Shown: one piece after another, positions 51,300 to 62,336 of the stretch
Layout: each line of letters starts with the position of its first letter
How positions within the stretch are numbered: position 1 is the stretch's first letter
From: Isoetes taiwanensis
Lineage: Eukaryota; Streptophyta; Lycopodiopsida; Isoetales; Isoetaceae
NCBI GenBank assembly: GCA_021234155.1
Contig: JAJEKV010000002.1
Span: forward strand, 41,405,203 to 41,469,202
DNA: 64,000 nt
Reading direction: 5' to 3'
Notes under the pieces: generated by a model
What the model saw: the letters and a program-made list of their open reading frames with translations, nothing else
The model's database searches: none
Told to the model about the DNA's origin: nothing
Program-made: the position numbers and the translations under genes

Positions 51300-52480
51300 C
51301 ACCGAGACTAATTTCAACTTATCTACACATAAATAATTGATATTGGAAAGATTCGATTCCTTTTTATTTAAATTCCTTTGTTGTCGAAAAAAAAATAGAA
51401 AATAAAAAAGGGCGAAAAATTTAAGACGAGCCGCGTTCCCTCTCCCACCGTATCTTTTTGCGCTTCGGCAGTGCGCAACTTTTCGGGGGCTTTCCTTCTC
51501 CAACCTGTGCCGTTTATCGCTGCCTTAGCATTTTGCAATTGGAGAACAATAAATTCCTATGGAGTGCGGAAGTAATGATTATGATTTTGTTTCTTCCAAG
51601 TTGAAGTAATTTGCAATGGTACATCCAGACATATTTTTAGATACAATTGCTCTCCAATTAAAAAAATCAAATCAACAATGACCATTGATTTTTTTGTCAT
51701 TTTCAATGTAGCTGATTCAAACGTCAGTTATCGCAATAAATATTGATAATAGAAAATTCCATCTACCAACAAGCCCTCTTTTACATGCACCAAACCTTCT
51801 GGTTAAAGGCTCAAATGAAAGCTCTCTACATTTGTTTAGATGAATTTCCTTGCAAACGTGATATCCTTTTCTCTAAAAGCATTGCATTGTCAAATGTTGT
51901 ACGTTAATAGTGGGTCCAACCGCACAGGTTTGAACTAAGAAATGTTCATGGTGGCTTTGGCCACCGCGATAAATTTCTTGTAATATATTATTATACAATT
52001 AGGCGCTGATTTTTTAATTCAATTCTATCTACCAGGTAACATGTCTATATTTAGAGAAACATTCTTTCTGTGTTCTCTTTGATCAAGTATGAGGTCTCCT
52101 TTCTGATTGTTTTGGGACTCTTTCTGCAACAATGTTTGAAATGCCTAAATATGAAGGGCAAATAAATAAAACATTTAGATGGTTCCTTGAAATAAGAAAT
52201 TTACTTCATGAGGAAAAAAACATAAACAAAAGAAACTAGCAGAACTGTAGGGTTGAGAGCAAGGCTAGACAGATAGATTTGAGTTGGAATTTTAATTGTG
52301 AATTTCAGTGGCATGCGAAGAGAATATGTATTAATATATGAGTGTTACATTGGGCGTCCGGGGGTGGAGGTTAGGGTGTTGTAGGGTAAGGCGTGAAATT
52401 CAGTGGCATGTGAAGAGAATATGTACTAATATATGAACCTTACACTGGGCATCCCGAAATGGAACTACAGGTTTTGAAGT
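51300..52480. other. Spacer with a local tandem repeat
   Basis: 'TTCAGTGGCATGnGAAGAGA' followed by 'ATATGTAnTAATATATGA' occurs at 52304 and 52399 (period ~95). 52085-52240 is similar to 55940-56115 (see those repeats). 'GGTGGCTTTGGCCACC' at 51950-51965 is a small hairpin. No gene. Confidence 0.5.
52085..52240 (+). repeat. Direct repeat, left member (pairs with 55940-56115)
   Basis: Shares 'GCAACAATGT.TGAAAT.CC', 'ATATGAAGG.' and 'GGTTCC.TGAA.TA.GAA', then 'CTTCATGAG', with 55975-56090 in the same orientation. The helicase pseudogene lies between the two members. Confidence 0.65.
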
Positions 52481-52482
52481 AG

Positions 52483-54082
52483 CTACATTAGCAGAGTTTT
52501 ATTCGGCTGGAAGTCTGCCACTGTGATTGGCGACACGATCGACAGTTGTTTCCTGTCCTTTATTTGCGACAACATCATGTACAGTAGCCCAGGCATGAAT
52601 GCCCTCCTCATGACCATGATTGTGTTGCCTTCTATCGTGGAGCTCTGGCTCTTGTGCCCTGTCATGGCGTACGCCAGCACAAGCGGGAATGTTCTCTTGA
52701 AAATGATCTTTGGCCTTTGGTGCCTGTACTTGACCAGCGTTCGCTTGACATGCATGTGTTGGAGAGAGTTGTCAATGTGGACAATGATGCCTTTCGCGTC
52801 TGTTGTTTGCACGTCGATCTCGATGTATGTGACTGTTCCTGTCATTCCATTGACTATTTTCCCGGTGTATCCATTGGTAATGATTATGATTCTGCATCCC
52901 ACGGTGACGTAACGTATCTGGTGGAATGTCGGGTCCTCGATTTCAGTTGCTCATTCCGTCTTCTGCTGTTGCATTGGTGTGTACTCGTATCTCGTGGACA
53001 TGGTCGCTGGGGAACATCTTGATCATGGCCATCGCGTTGTAATGTCGGACGTCCTCGTGGTGGGTGCACAGCACCGTGGTGTTACTGTCGATCTTGCCGA
53101 GCACTTCTTCTTTGTCAATGATGTGGACTTCCAGCGTTTGTACGAGCTCATTCTGGGTCGGCGGCCTTTCTCTTATGGCGTTGAGGAAGGTCAGATACTC
53201 TGGGTCGGAGGAGTGCCTGATGGATTGCATCAAGTGGTTCTTCTTTGCTTGCACGAAGTAGGGGCTGTTGGCGAGGGTGCATAGCTTGCACACGTTGTCG
53301 GCGTCCCTCGTTTTGTGCTTGCATATGGGGGTTGGGCGTGGTCACCGATGAGGATTATCACCCATGTTCATAGGAACTCGCTTGGTGGTTACTTCTATTG
53401 AGAAGATCATGCCCTGATACAACCTCTGTGCTGGTAGATCACGGCATAGTTCATGGTTGCGGCTTCATATTTTCCTAGTTACTGCACAATTCACTCCACC
53501 AATATAGGAGCTCATTGTACTTATGTTTTGCGCTTCCATCAATCCATCATCGCTTGATTTTGTGTACTCCATTTCTCTTGCTTACTCTTACTGCACAATT
53601 CACTCCACTAATATAAGAGCTCATTGTACTTATGTTTTGCTCTTCCATCAATCCATCATTGCTTGATTTTGTGTACTCCATTTCTCTTGCTTACTCTTCA
53701 GCTTCATCACTTCTTCTATTTGCCTGAGTATCATGTTGAGATTGATGAACATGAGCATTGATATCCTGTCGATGATGAGAACTTAGAATGCCTGGATCTA
53801 TTGGTGACTTACGTCTGTTCGACCATTGTTTTTTTACTGCACAATTAAAAGGCACCGTGCGTTAGTGTAGTTAGGGCGCGGCTCGTGTTTTGGATTTGCA
53901 TGTTTACCTGGAATTGTGAATTGGTAGTGTGCAGTGGTCGCTCCTCTCCATATCTTTGTTGCAGTCATTCCGGTGGTCGCTGTGGGCAATACCACTTCCC
54001 CCTTACTGATGAAATGGTGTATCATGTGTTTTGTCGAGTAGGTCTTTTCGGATCCCGATGTGCCTGATATGACATGGAACAT
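52483..54082 (-). pseudogene. PIF1-like DNA helicase pseudogene
   Basis: On the minus strand, from 54082: 'MFHVISGTSGSEKTYSTKH' is the Walker A with Gly-to-Glu inside GSGKT. 'VLIIDRISML' at 53782-53753 is the Walker B, with DE changed to DR. 'VIILIGDHAQPP' near 53360 is the GD..QLPP block. 'CKLCTLANSPYFVQAKKNHL' follows at 53290-53230, and 'YAMTGHKSQSSTIEG' near 52680-52640 is the C-terminal HKSQG.T motif. PIF1 helicases serve genome maintenance, and related ones are carried by Helitron-type transposons and large DNA viruses. No Rep domain is visible, so the source is open. Frameshifts and both nucleotide-site changes show it is inactive. Confidence 0.75.
53480..53697. repeat. 109-bp direct tandem duplication inside helicase pseudogene
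   Basis: 53480-53588 and 53589-53697 are copies with about six substitutions ('TACTGCACAATTCACTCCAC', 'TCATTGTACTTATGTTTTGC', 'GTGTACTCCATTTCTCTTGC'). The unit length of 109 is not a multiple of three, so it shifts the helicase frame. 'TACTGCACAATT' occurs once more near 53835. Confidence 0.9.
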
Positions 54083-54089
54083 TTGGTAA

Positions 54090-55930
54090 AAGTTCTCATT
54101 TTAGTAACTCTATACTTTAATAGAGGAGCTTCCTCATGCTAGTGATCAACACCAAATAGAATGCATTTTCATTATCAAATTGATCCTTTTGTTGAGTAAT
54201 AAACATACTGTACACTATGAACTTTAAATTCAAATATTTTTTAAATTCGGAACTTTGAAGACAAATTTTTAACTTAAGTGAGTACGAAATGTGCAAGGTC
54301 TAAAACTATGAGGTTAACCAAATCTGGAAATTATGGGTTTGAATTAAATTGGGGGTGCCATGTCACCTCTGCCAACCATCAACGAAGAAACAAAAACAAG
54401 AAAAAGAAGGCAAAAGAAATGCCCCCAATGTGGTTTACAATTGGGGACCCAATATTTATGCCAGACTGATATCTTGATTGAATATCATTAGAATTGGACC
54501 TACACAAGTCCAATGCAAGAGCTTGAAAGTATCAAATGCATTCTATCATTTCTATCAATTCTTTTAAAACTTTGCAATGCAATTCCCTGGAGTAAAACCT
54601 GTCTCACACTATGTCAGTAAGGCCAAATAGTAGGAAACATAGAGACCACTTAATATGATGCAAGGATAAAATGAAACGATCTTTGTTGGGTATTATTTAA
54701 TTTAATAAGTGGAAAAGGTTGGCTCTTCTTCTGGCATCCACAGTATGAACGTTCAAAGTTACCTGCTTAAATCTTGGAACTTTGGAAAATAACATCTTTC
54801 CTGCTAATACTCATTACCTTGGAGGTATTAAAGATTGATATCAGAAACAGAATTTGCATTGCCTGGCCGTTGGATTGCTAAATATGGAATCCGATGGCTG
54901 CTAATTATTTTGGCTTACGTGGCATGACACATGGACACTGAAGAATTGCAGCAAAAGTTGCACCTGGGGTTAGGTTAGGCAACCCTGCTTAAAAATGGGG
55001 GAGGGGGATTTGATTAGATGTGATTAGAAAGCAGATCAGGTTTTTACCTGTATGTGACATTTTTGTTTCCCCAATCAAAACCACATATTCTCTTGCTCTT
55101 GTTTTCTATTTTGGTGGGCAATTCAAGAACTTGTTTTTTTTTGTTAAATTGTCAAGAGTGTAATACTTAAAGTACGTTTTAAAGATTAGAAATTGTACCT
55201 ATGGCACACAACACAGAGACATTAAAACCCCATGGACATGTTCAGAGTCAAGACTTCAGAAACAAGGCGGCAGGATTGGAACAAAACTAGAATGATACAT
55301 TAGATGCCTAGGGTAGTCCAGAATTGGCAATTCCCTAGACTATTACCAGGGAATACATTAGCAAAATTTTAAGGAACATCTGCCTTTAATGCAAGGCAAC
55401 ATTAATGCCCCTCTGGTGATATTACCCTTACAAGAATTTGAGATTATTTGGTAAATTGAGGGTTGCTTGATTAGTCCACTGGTTCAACATCATACAGATC
55501 TGAGGTTCAACACGAGGGCATGCAATCTAAAGTCGCATAGGTCTGAGGTTCAACGCAAGGACAAGCAATATCAAGTGAACATGGCAGAACCAGTAAACCA
55601 ATATTTATTTGGTATGTAGGTCTCATATACATGTTGATCTCAAAGTCTTCTATTTTATGTTTTTGCGCTCTACTCCCAGAGCGATCAATCACCAACTCTT
55701 GCATTAGAATCGATTAGAATGGGAGTACATTAATACATTTATATAGCAACTCAAATTAGAGTTCCACCATAACTAGGAATTTTTTGGCATAATAATATTT
55801 GCAAGAACCAACTTAAATATGTTAAGGTTTCTGGACTTGGAGAACATCGAGGACCTCTCTTAGGCATTAGTAATAACTTGGATGTGTTTTTTACGATTGC
55901 AGCACATCGACGAAGTTGGTCTTTGTGGAC
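54090..55930. other. Spacer, little recognised
   Basis: At 55470-55565, 'GATCTGAGGTTCAACACGAG' and 'GGTCTGAGGTTCAACGCAAG' form a short direct repeat with box B-like GGTTCAA words, possibly SINE debris. A CCCCAATG-rich sequence near 54420-54450 and a short Lys-rich ORF at 54278-54469 are not recognised. Confidence 0.4.
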
Positions 55931-55939
55931 GATAAAAAA

Positions 55940-56115
55940 CTATTCAATTCATTCCAACTCCTATGGCATATGACCAAGTATTTACGACTCTATTTGCAAC
56001 AATGTATGAAATACCTACATATGAAGGTTAAATATAACATCTAGACGGTTCCATGAAGTAGGAAGTATACTTCATGAGAAGGAAAAAGAAAACAAAAAAA
56101 CAAAAAAAGAAAGGG
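55940..56115 (+). repeat. Direct repeat, right member (pairs with 52085-52240)
   Basis: Same-orientation match to 52085-52240 ending in A-rich 'GAAAACAAAAAAACAAAAAA'. It might be an end of a larger element enclosing the helicase pseudogene, or simply a dispersed repeat. Confidence 0.6.
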
Positions 56116-56375
56116 CAATTTGATGAGAGGTGGTTGGAAAGTCTGTAATAAAAAAAATATAATGTAACATTTCAACATACCAAAGTTCAGGATCTTATTA
56201 TCCCAAAATACTTTAGCATGTGAGGTTGTGCAACTTGCAAGTGGTGATAGGAGACACTAGAAGACAAGCTAAGGTCGTAGGACATCTTACCTTACAACCC
56301 TAATTGTTAACAGTATCATTTGTTAACTGTCAGGCCAAAGGTTAAAAAACATAGCCACTTGGTTTTGTATATACA

Positions 56376-56969
56376 CTAGTAATTCCAAATTGAAGGCTCA
56401 TCTACATCTTCGTTGGGTGGATCAGAGAAGTCCCCAAAACGAGGAGGAGACAAGAGCATGGCTTTAGCCATATCTGAGACAATACTAGGCATGTCAAAAA
56501 TAAGATCTTCATCAATATATCTCTCTTCCTCAACCATACAATGTTCTTCTTCTTCTTTTTCAGTAGTATTGACCTCCTTTTTCACAGCAGCAGCATCATC
56601 TTCTGCCGCGGCGGCGGCAGCGGCAGCAGCAGCAGCCTGAATTTCCTGAGGAGAGTTACTAGAGGGCTTAGGAAGAAGGTGAGCAGTGTGAGGAAAATTA
56701 AGCACAGCTTTGGGGCCCTTAAGGGCCAATGCAGCAACATCATAAGCTTTCGCAGCCATTTCAGGGGTAGGAAACGAACCAAGCCAGATACGAGTTTTCT
56801 TCCTGGGCTCCCGGATTTCGGAAACCCACTTGCCCCAACTCCGACGCCGGATACCTCTATAGACCGGGTGTTGCCTGTCACAAGCACTGCTACTTCCTTC
56901 TCCATTTTTGTCATCTAGATCCTTGGAAGACCGGCACTTCTTTTCCTCTGTAATCCTTGTTGTGGGCAT
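56376..56969 (-). CDS. DREB-type AP2/ERF transcription factor, intact
   Basis: A single intact 197-residue frame without introns, as usual for ERF/DREB genes. The AP2 domain spans residues 36-94 ('[19 protein letters not shown]' to 'GPKAVLNFP'). V49 and E54 correspond to the Val14/Glu19 positions typical of DREB proteins that bind DRE/CRT (CCGAC) elements. An alanine tract (about residues 112-122) and an acidic region (133-160) follow, then '[11 protein letters not shown]', and the protein ends '..EPSIWNY', reminiscent of the LWSY-type end of several DREB groups. The CBF signature flanking motifs are absent, so an A-4/A-5-like member fits better than CBF/DREB1. The start at 56969 gives the full family-like length; an upstream T/A-rich 'CTTAAAAAGGG' lies at about 57010-57020. 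Confidence 0.93.
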   Translation of the reverse strand: MPTTRITEEKKCRSSKDLDDKNGEGSSSACDRQHPVYRGIRRRSWGKWVSEIREPRKKTRIWLGSFPTPEMAAKAYDVAALALKGPKAVLNFPHTAHLLPKPSSNSPQEIQAAAAAAAAAAAEDDAAAVKKEVNTTEKEEEEHCMVEEERYIDEDLIFDMPSIVSDMAKAMLLSPPRFGDFSDPPNEDVDEPSIWNY

Positions 56970-57007
56970 CAGATCTTATTTCTAGACTCCCCATGCAAAC
57001 GTTTCTC

Positions 57008-57022
57008 TCCCTTTTTAAGCCT
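57008..57022 (-). promoter_or_regulatory. Possible TATA-like element of the DREB gene
   Basis: On the minus strand 'GGCTTAAAAAGGGAG' lies about 45 bases upstream of the ATG at 56969. It is only a weak TATA match, close to the start codon, and there is no transcript evidence. Confidence 0.3.
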
Positions 57023-57024
57023 CC

Positions 57025-58500
57025 CCGTTACGCGCTGTGAACTAACACGCTAATTTCATGCCATGTAAGATTTGGTTGTATTTTAAATTATACCTTTGTT
57101 GTCCTCTAGTGCGTGTTTTTCATACACCTTTGGTTTAAATAAGTTCCCACATCCACATCTCCCCTATAATCAAGCCTCAAATCTTCCTTCATATCTTCCC
57201 ATTTTTTATTCCTTTTGTTGCCCCCATCTAAACGGCCATGATTTGTTGGGTCTCTGTGACATCGACATTCTGTCGGAGGCCGTGTCTCAAATCAATCCAT
57301 CATGTGGTTGTCTTTGCATCACAGGATGGCATCTGAATAAATGCTCCTGCTTGTATTCAATCTCAGGAAATCCCAGCTCTGCACCATTGTGTATGCAAGT
57401 TGATATGTTTCAAGATCTAGCGTACAATAAGGATCTCCTTTTCGTATCACTAGGCAAAATCCATGTGGGAATAGGAAAGCTCTTTGATATTGTTGCATTC
57501 TCGGTGTGGGGACAAACATCACGATGACGCATCTTATCTAGTGTAACAGATGATAGATGACGATGACTAACACCAACCTTTTCCAACTTAGGTAGATAAA
57601 TAAAAGTAAGTGGCATTCTCATGATTTACTAACATAATTTCAAGTACCACATTTCAAAATAGGGAAAATGCACATCATCCTTCTCTAAAAGACAATAAAA
57701 AGTATAACTACATGACACATGCATCGAGGTGCGAATAATATTAAAATAATAGCGCACAAATCTCAATATTGCATAGATCATAAGTGATAATGAACAAGAC
57801 AAAAAATATGTAGTGATCGAAAGGATGCAAGCACGACTATCCACTTATTCATGTTGTGGAAGTTTTTTTTTTTTTAACCATCCCATGGCTCTCTTGTGTT
57901 CTTCACTAGGTGGGTGCACCCCTTCCATGTGGCTTTGTATTGTTCTCTCAAAGTAAATAAAACCTTAAAAAAAAAACTATCTAACTATCTATCTATCTAT
58001 CTCTTCATTATATTCCATTCTCTCTGTATCTCTTCGGTCTCTCTCTGTTCTCTCTCTATTTCCATTCAACTCAATTCTAGTCCATTCTCTCTCTATCTCT
58101 TCAGTCTATTGTATGTTATATCTCTTCTATTAATTCTGTTCTATTATCTCACTATTCTCTGCATTTTATCCTCTCTCTAGAGGGAGAGAGAAAGGTAGTA
58201 TGATTACATGAGAAGTGATCGTATTTTCTACCTGTGTACTATTGTTTCAATGTGTCCAAGGTAAATAAACAAAATCTTAGAAATGGTCCAAAAGAAAATC
58301 CAAAACAATTTTTCCCTACTAGAAGAAAATCAAGGAACTATATCCATTAGATCATCACATATGCAAAAAATATGTCAAAATCAACCTCCTTTTAACATCA
58401 TGTAACAAAAGTACAACTCAAATGCCTTTTACACTAAGGCCCAAATCACACTTCTGCACAAACCCAAAGATTTTTTAGCGTATACTAATAATAACTATGA
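57025..58500. other. Upstream region of the DREB gene and simple-sequence stretch
   Basis: 57100-57900 holds overlapping ORFs on both strands (57096-57527 plus is longest) with no recognised domain. 57978-58170 is rich in CTAT and CTCT words and could be another microsatellite tail, preceded by A-rich 'CCTTAAAAAAAAAACTATC'. Confidence 0.45.
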
Positions 58501-59430
58501 TGCTCCCTACCAAATATACGGCGCTCAGCCGTACACCTCGTAGGAAATTCCCCATCCAGCTCTTTAGCTACATGGACCCTCCGTGTATCCCACACCCCAG
58601 GGTATCCCTAGTGCGGGAAGGGGATACGAAGGTGTCTTGCGCACCCTTCCCCTATGGGCTCCGATAACAGCGGAAGCATAAACAAGTCAGCACTAACAAT
58701 AACAATACATCTAACTACCTCGAAGGGTAGCACATCCGTACATCCATAGATACAACAGAGATATCAATATGCCATAAAACATGAGAGCTCTTACCTAGGC
58801 TCTGACTCGTAAGGAGGTAGACTGACAGCTCGGCCTCAAGATAGAGCAGACCGAGATGTAACAATGGCGGGGCTGGCTATAGATAATAGCTAGTGTTGAC
58901 CACTCCATCCGCCCCTCATGTGCATACTTTGCAGACGGGCTAAATCAGGCTCTGGCGTGACTATAGCCTGCCAGATACGTAGTCTCATGGCATCACCCAT
59001 CGAGACTACTCCAGGTTGCATCTCCCCGATCCGATGAGGCAGGAAGGGTTGCATCTCCCTTTCTTGAGGTCTAGTGGCTCCACGGGTGGCTAGAGAATCG
59101 TGGCGACACACAATTCTTACCCGACTGAACCCCCCAAAAAAAGAGCCAGACCGACACCTGCAAGTCTTGAGAGGCAGGGCGACACCATTGCCCCAGGAGG
59201 TGTCGGACCCATACCTGGCCCACTCGAAGTGACCGACTATAGGCCTAGCCCGCTACGGCTCCCCAGCAGCCACGCTCAGCAGGGACCTCCCTCCACTTTG
59301 CCACTAGCCCCGTTGTATGGTGCTAAGCCACCTCATAGCTCCTGTAGCCGCGTGGGTTCCTATGCACAGGCTGCAATAATAGGAACTAAGGGGTCTAAAC
59401 TAGGAGCATCATCTACATAATGGCTACTAG
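58500..59430. other. G+C-richer block with unrecognised ORF
   Basis: ORF 59100-59420 (plus, 106 codons, Pro/Ser-rich, N-terminal 'KKRARPTPAS') and an adjacent minus-strand ORF 59111-58890 are not recognised. The block's composition differs from its A+T-rich flanks, suggesting an inserted element. Confidence 0.4.
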
Positions 59431-60365
59431 GTCTCTGTGACGTTTCAATATAATATACGATCCGAATACGTATATTATACTGCCACATCACACGTATATG
59501 TCATCAGGACAAGTACGGGCGGAACGTAAAGGGTTGCACCTAGGGGGCAACCTCGTATGTTGTGCATGTTTAATAAACATATACAACTATAAACCCCATG
59601 CCAAATGGCAAAACCCCATTTGGCCAATGTTAACCTAACCCTAAAAGTCTCCATATAAGGGCTTTCCCCTTAAACCCTAAACCTTTCTTCTTTTCGCAAT
59701 TAGGGTTTCCTTGGGTCATTCCGGCCAAGCCAAGACCCTAGTTCGCATTGCCAGGCTCTAAAAGCTGCATTTGCACAATAGATCTTCCAGCAGCAGCTGT
59801 CTTCAGCCTAAACGAAGGCATGGACGCATTCCAAGGAGGAGGAGCGAGTCAGGGATCAGGTAAATGGTCATTCTGTTGTGCAATGCAGCATTTTAGCTTG
59901 GCAATGAGTTGGTTTAGCATGTTAGTTCAGCCGTAGAGGCCTTATAGGTTCCGAGAACACAAGCTCTAACAAAGGAACTTAACTCTGGATGTTTAGGTAG
60001 ATAGATTAGATGTTATTCTACATTCAGTTCTTTGATGATGATAAGTGATTCCACTCTATGATCTCCATGTATTGGGAAGGGGGGTAGAGACTCTAAAAGC
60101 CTATGAAGCATATGATCCTAGATAGCCTCATTAATTCCCAATTAATGCGGCCTGTGCACAAGAGCCCGCCTGTTTGTGGGTGGCGGGGCTAGACCGGTAG
60201 AATAAGGAGGACTTGTCCCATCACTGATTGATCCCTCTAGTGTGTAAAGCCTACCAGGGATCTTAGTGGGCTAGGCTTAATGGTTTACCACTGCGTGTGG
60301 GCAAGCATGAGCTCGACACCTCTTGGGTAATGCGTTACCTTCAATGACATTAGGGCGGATTTGGG
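59430..60365. other. LTR-like sequence without a proven partner
   Basis: Contains the hairpin GGGTTGCACC...GGGGCAACC (59531-59552), a TATA-like 'CCATATAAGGGC' at 59651-59662, and then CCTTAAACCCTAAACC before a T/C-rich tract, an arrangement seen in retroelement promoters. No second LTR copy was found in the window. Confidence 0.35.
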
Positions 60366-60371
60366 GTCTGA

Positions 60372-60957
60372 AAATGGCCTCCTATCAGCCATTCCACGTC
60401 ATATTTCCGCTCCCTTTTTCCCATGCCACCTAGGATACCAAACTCTCATAATTACAGATTTGCTTGGAATATTCTTCCGGAATAAGGGGGATTGCACATT
60501 CATGGCGCCATATGTATTTAATTCTGTTGGTTGTCAGACGGACTGATGCAACACGTGGCGCTTCTAAAATGCCACTTGCATTATAGCATACCGGCAACTC
60601 ATGACGGTGTCTCTTGGTAAGCGTGCGCGTCACCGCCTTCTACATTTCAAAAGTTGAATGTGTAGGTTGAAGCTTTGTATCAGATCAGACTTTCATTTCG
60701 AGGGGGCTGGCTACTTCTTTAACCGATCTTCACTTCATCCTAATACAGGGCTTCCGCCCCTACAATTCCAAATTTGAATTTGCTTAATGTATAAAAGCAT
60801 GGATTGTAGGAGAATGGACTTTTCGATTTCCATATGCACGTTGCAAATTTCAAAAACGAAGTTAGTACGGACGTTCGGCTCACACGAAGCGAATTGTGTT
60901 GGGGCATAAAAATACCACACCTTGATTTCGCCGTGCGATCTACACAGTATGGAAGTT
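60372..60957. repeat. ~590-bp direct repeat, left copy
   Basis: Matches 62337-62924 in the same orientation: 'AAAATGGCCTCCTATCAGCC', 'GGCGCCATATGTATTTAATT', 'CTTGCATTATAGCATACCGG', 'GTATAAAAGCATGGATTGTA', 'TATGCACGTTGCAAATTTCA'. On the minus strand each copy has an open frame around the last two words containing 'FEICNVHME' and 'KSILLQSMLLY', which may reflect an old coding region. Confidence 0.88.
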
Positions 60958-61148
60958 GCTTGTTGTCAAATTAAACTTAAACACAAGTGAGGGCCGGCAC
61001 TTACGTGGTTTTCTCGAGGAGGGTTTGAGTGTTTTTTTTTAAATCCCAATTATCGACATAGTGTGACGTAGCATCTTGGTATTAAATAGTATGTTAAATT
61101 CGAATTATATCGGTGTTCATTTTCAGGTTAAACTCAAATCATATAGGT

Positions 61149-61257
61149 TTAGGAATAAGGTTAAAAAAGGAAGATATTGGCTATTTAGGAATAAGGTTAA
61201 AAAAGGAAGATATTGGATATTTAGGTATAAGGTTAAAAAAGGAAGATATTAGATATG
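61149..61257 (+). repeat. 36-bp unit repeated three times
   Basis: 'TTAGGAATAAGGTTAAAAAA' plus 'GGAAGATATTGGCTAT' starts at 61149, 61185 and 61221, with two or three substitutions in the third unit. Noncoding, upstream of the small putative gene at 61446. Confidence 0.92.
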
Positions 61258-61445
61258 GCTCAAATTTCAGATATGCACATAGTGGCATGTAATGATGGTT
61301 GATAGGACTGGAATACTTAATCATTCCCTACGATTTTCACGTCTAATCCAAAATTATATCTATTCCACCCTAGATTAAGTCCATTCTCCCCAATCTCCGC
61401 CCAATCTTTGCTAGATCCTCCGCCCAATTTCTCTAGTCCATCGCC

Positions 61446-61861
61446 ATGAAGAGATCAGCTACGGAAGAGCCGGAGGTGTCCTCCAAGAGGCCTATTACTA
61501 CCGGAAGAGGTGTTCCCCCAGTTTCCCTCCGCGCCCACGGTTCTTGCTCGAATGCCTCGATTCCTCTTCCCCTCGATTCCTTTGACGAGGAATCGAGAAT
61601 GAGGAATCGAGAGGAAATTTCGGGCGCAGAGTTCATCACGGTGTGTTCTTGAAGGTCGGATAGGAGATTCTTGAGAAAATGAGTGGTCTAAATGACGAAG
61701 AGAAGAAGCCGAAGATGATGAAGAAGTTGAAGACGAATCTGCTGACTTCGAGGAGCTCATGGCGTTAGTTCATGGTACATGCATGTTTTCTTTCTTTTCT
61801 TAAGCATTCAACTAACGGTTATTTCTTATTTTTTTTTTGCAGATGATGAAGCAGATGAATG
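61446..61861 (+). CDS. Small putative gene with acidic C-terminus and one intron
   Basis: Starts ATG at 61446 ('MKRSATEEPEVSSKRPITTG'), open to 61652. Further along, another frame reads 'EEAEDDEEVEDESADFEELM' and 'ALVH' to a GTACATG donor at about 61773, then resumes after a T-rich tract and TTTGCAG (acceptor ending 61842) with 'DDEADE' and a stop at 61861. The splice joins in frame within GAT. A frameshift or a second intron around 61650-61690 would be needed to link the two parts. No domain is recognised; it would be a short Arg/Ser-rich protein with an acidic tail. It lies between the two 590-bp direct repeats. Confidence 0.4.
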
Positions 61862-61869
61862 AAATTTGT

Positions 61870-62335
61870 TAGGGCAGAGCACCTCTTATTTTTTTTTCCT
61901 TGTTCTTAGTCGAGCTTGCCTCCAGCTTCTTACCATATGACTGCAAGCCTCCGGGCTTTTTTGTTGTGAATAGTTGAAGCCTCCGGGCATTTAAATTTAC
62001 AAAATGATGTAAAGCCATACGGCCATAAAAAATTTTGAATGTAAAAAGTTTTTGCTTCTAATTCCATTTGAATACCTAACTTTTTTTTTACTGTACATGT
62101 GTTACCACTCTTAAGTACATAAGTCATTATCCCTTTTCAAAGAGCATATTATTTTTCAAGGATCACACCAAGCGAATAGTACATATGCAACAAAAATGGA
62201 ACACACTAAATTCGCATCGTGTGATCCACTTTCTTATTTGTTGTCAAATTAAAACTAAACACAAGTCCCTCGTCAATAGTCTCCCATTTGCATATAAAAT
62301 ATCTATCATTCCAAGTTATATTATGTTTTATGAAC
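61870..62335. other. Spacer after the small gene
   Basis: A+T-rich with three T runs, and two 'GCCTCCGGGC' words at 61947 and 61980 (period ~33). 'TTGTTGTCAAATTAAA' and 'CTAAACACAAGT' at 62239-62267 match the sequence just after the left direct repeat (60959-60989). Confidence 0.45.
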
Positions 62336-62336
62336 T

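Noticed and set aside
56413-56918. ORFs in other frames over the DREB gene (plus and minus)
   Set aside because: They are shadows of the intact AP2/ERF frame and its GCN-rich alanine tract.
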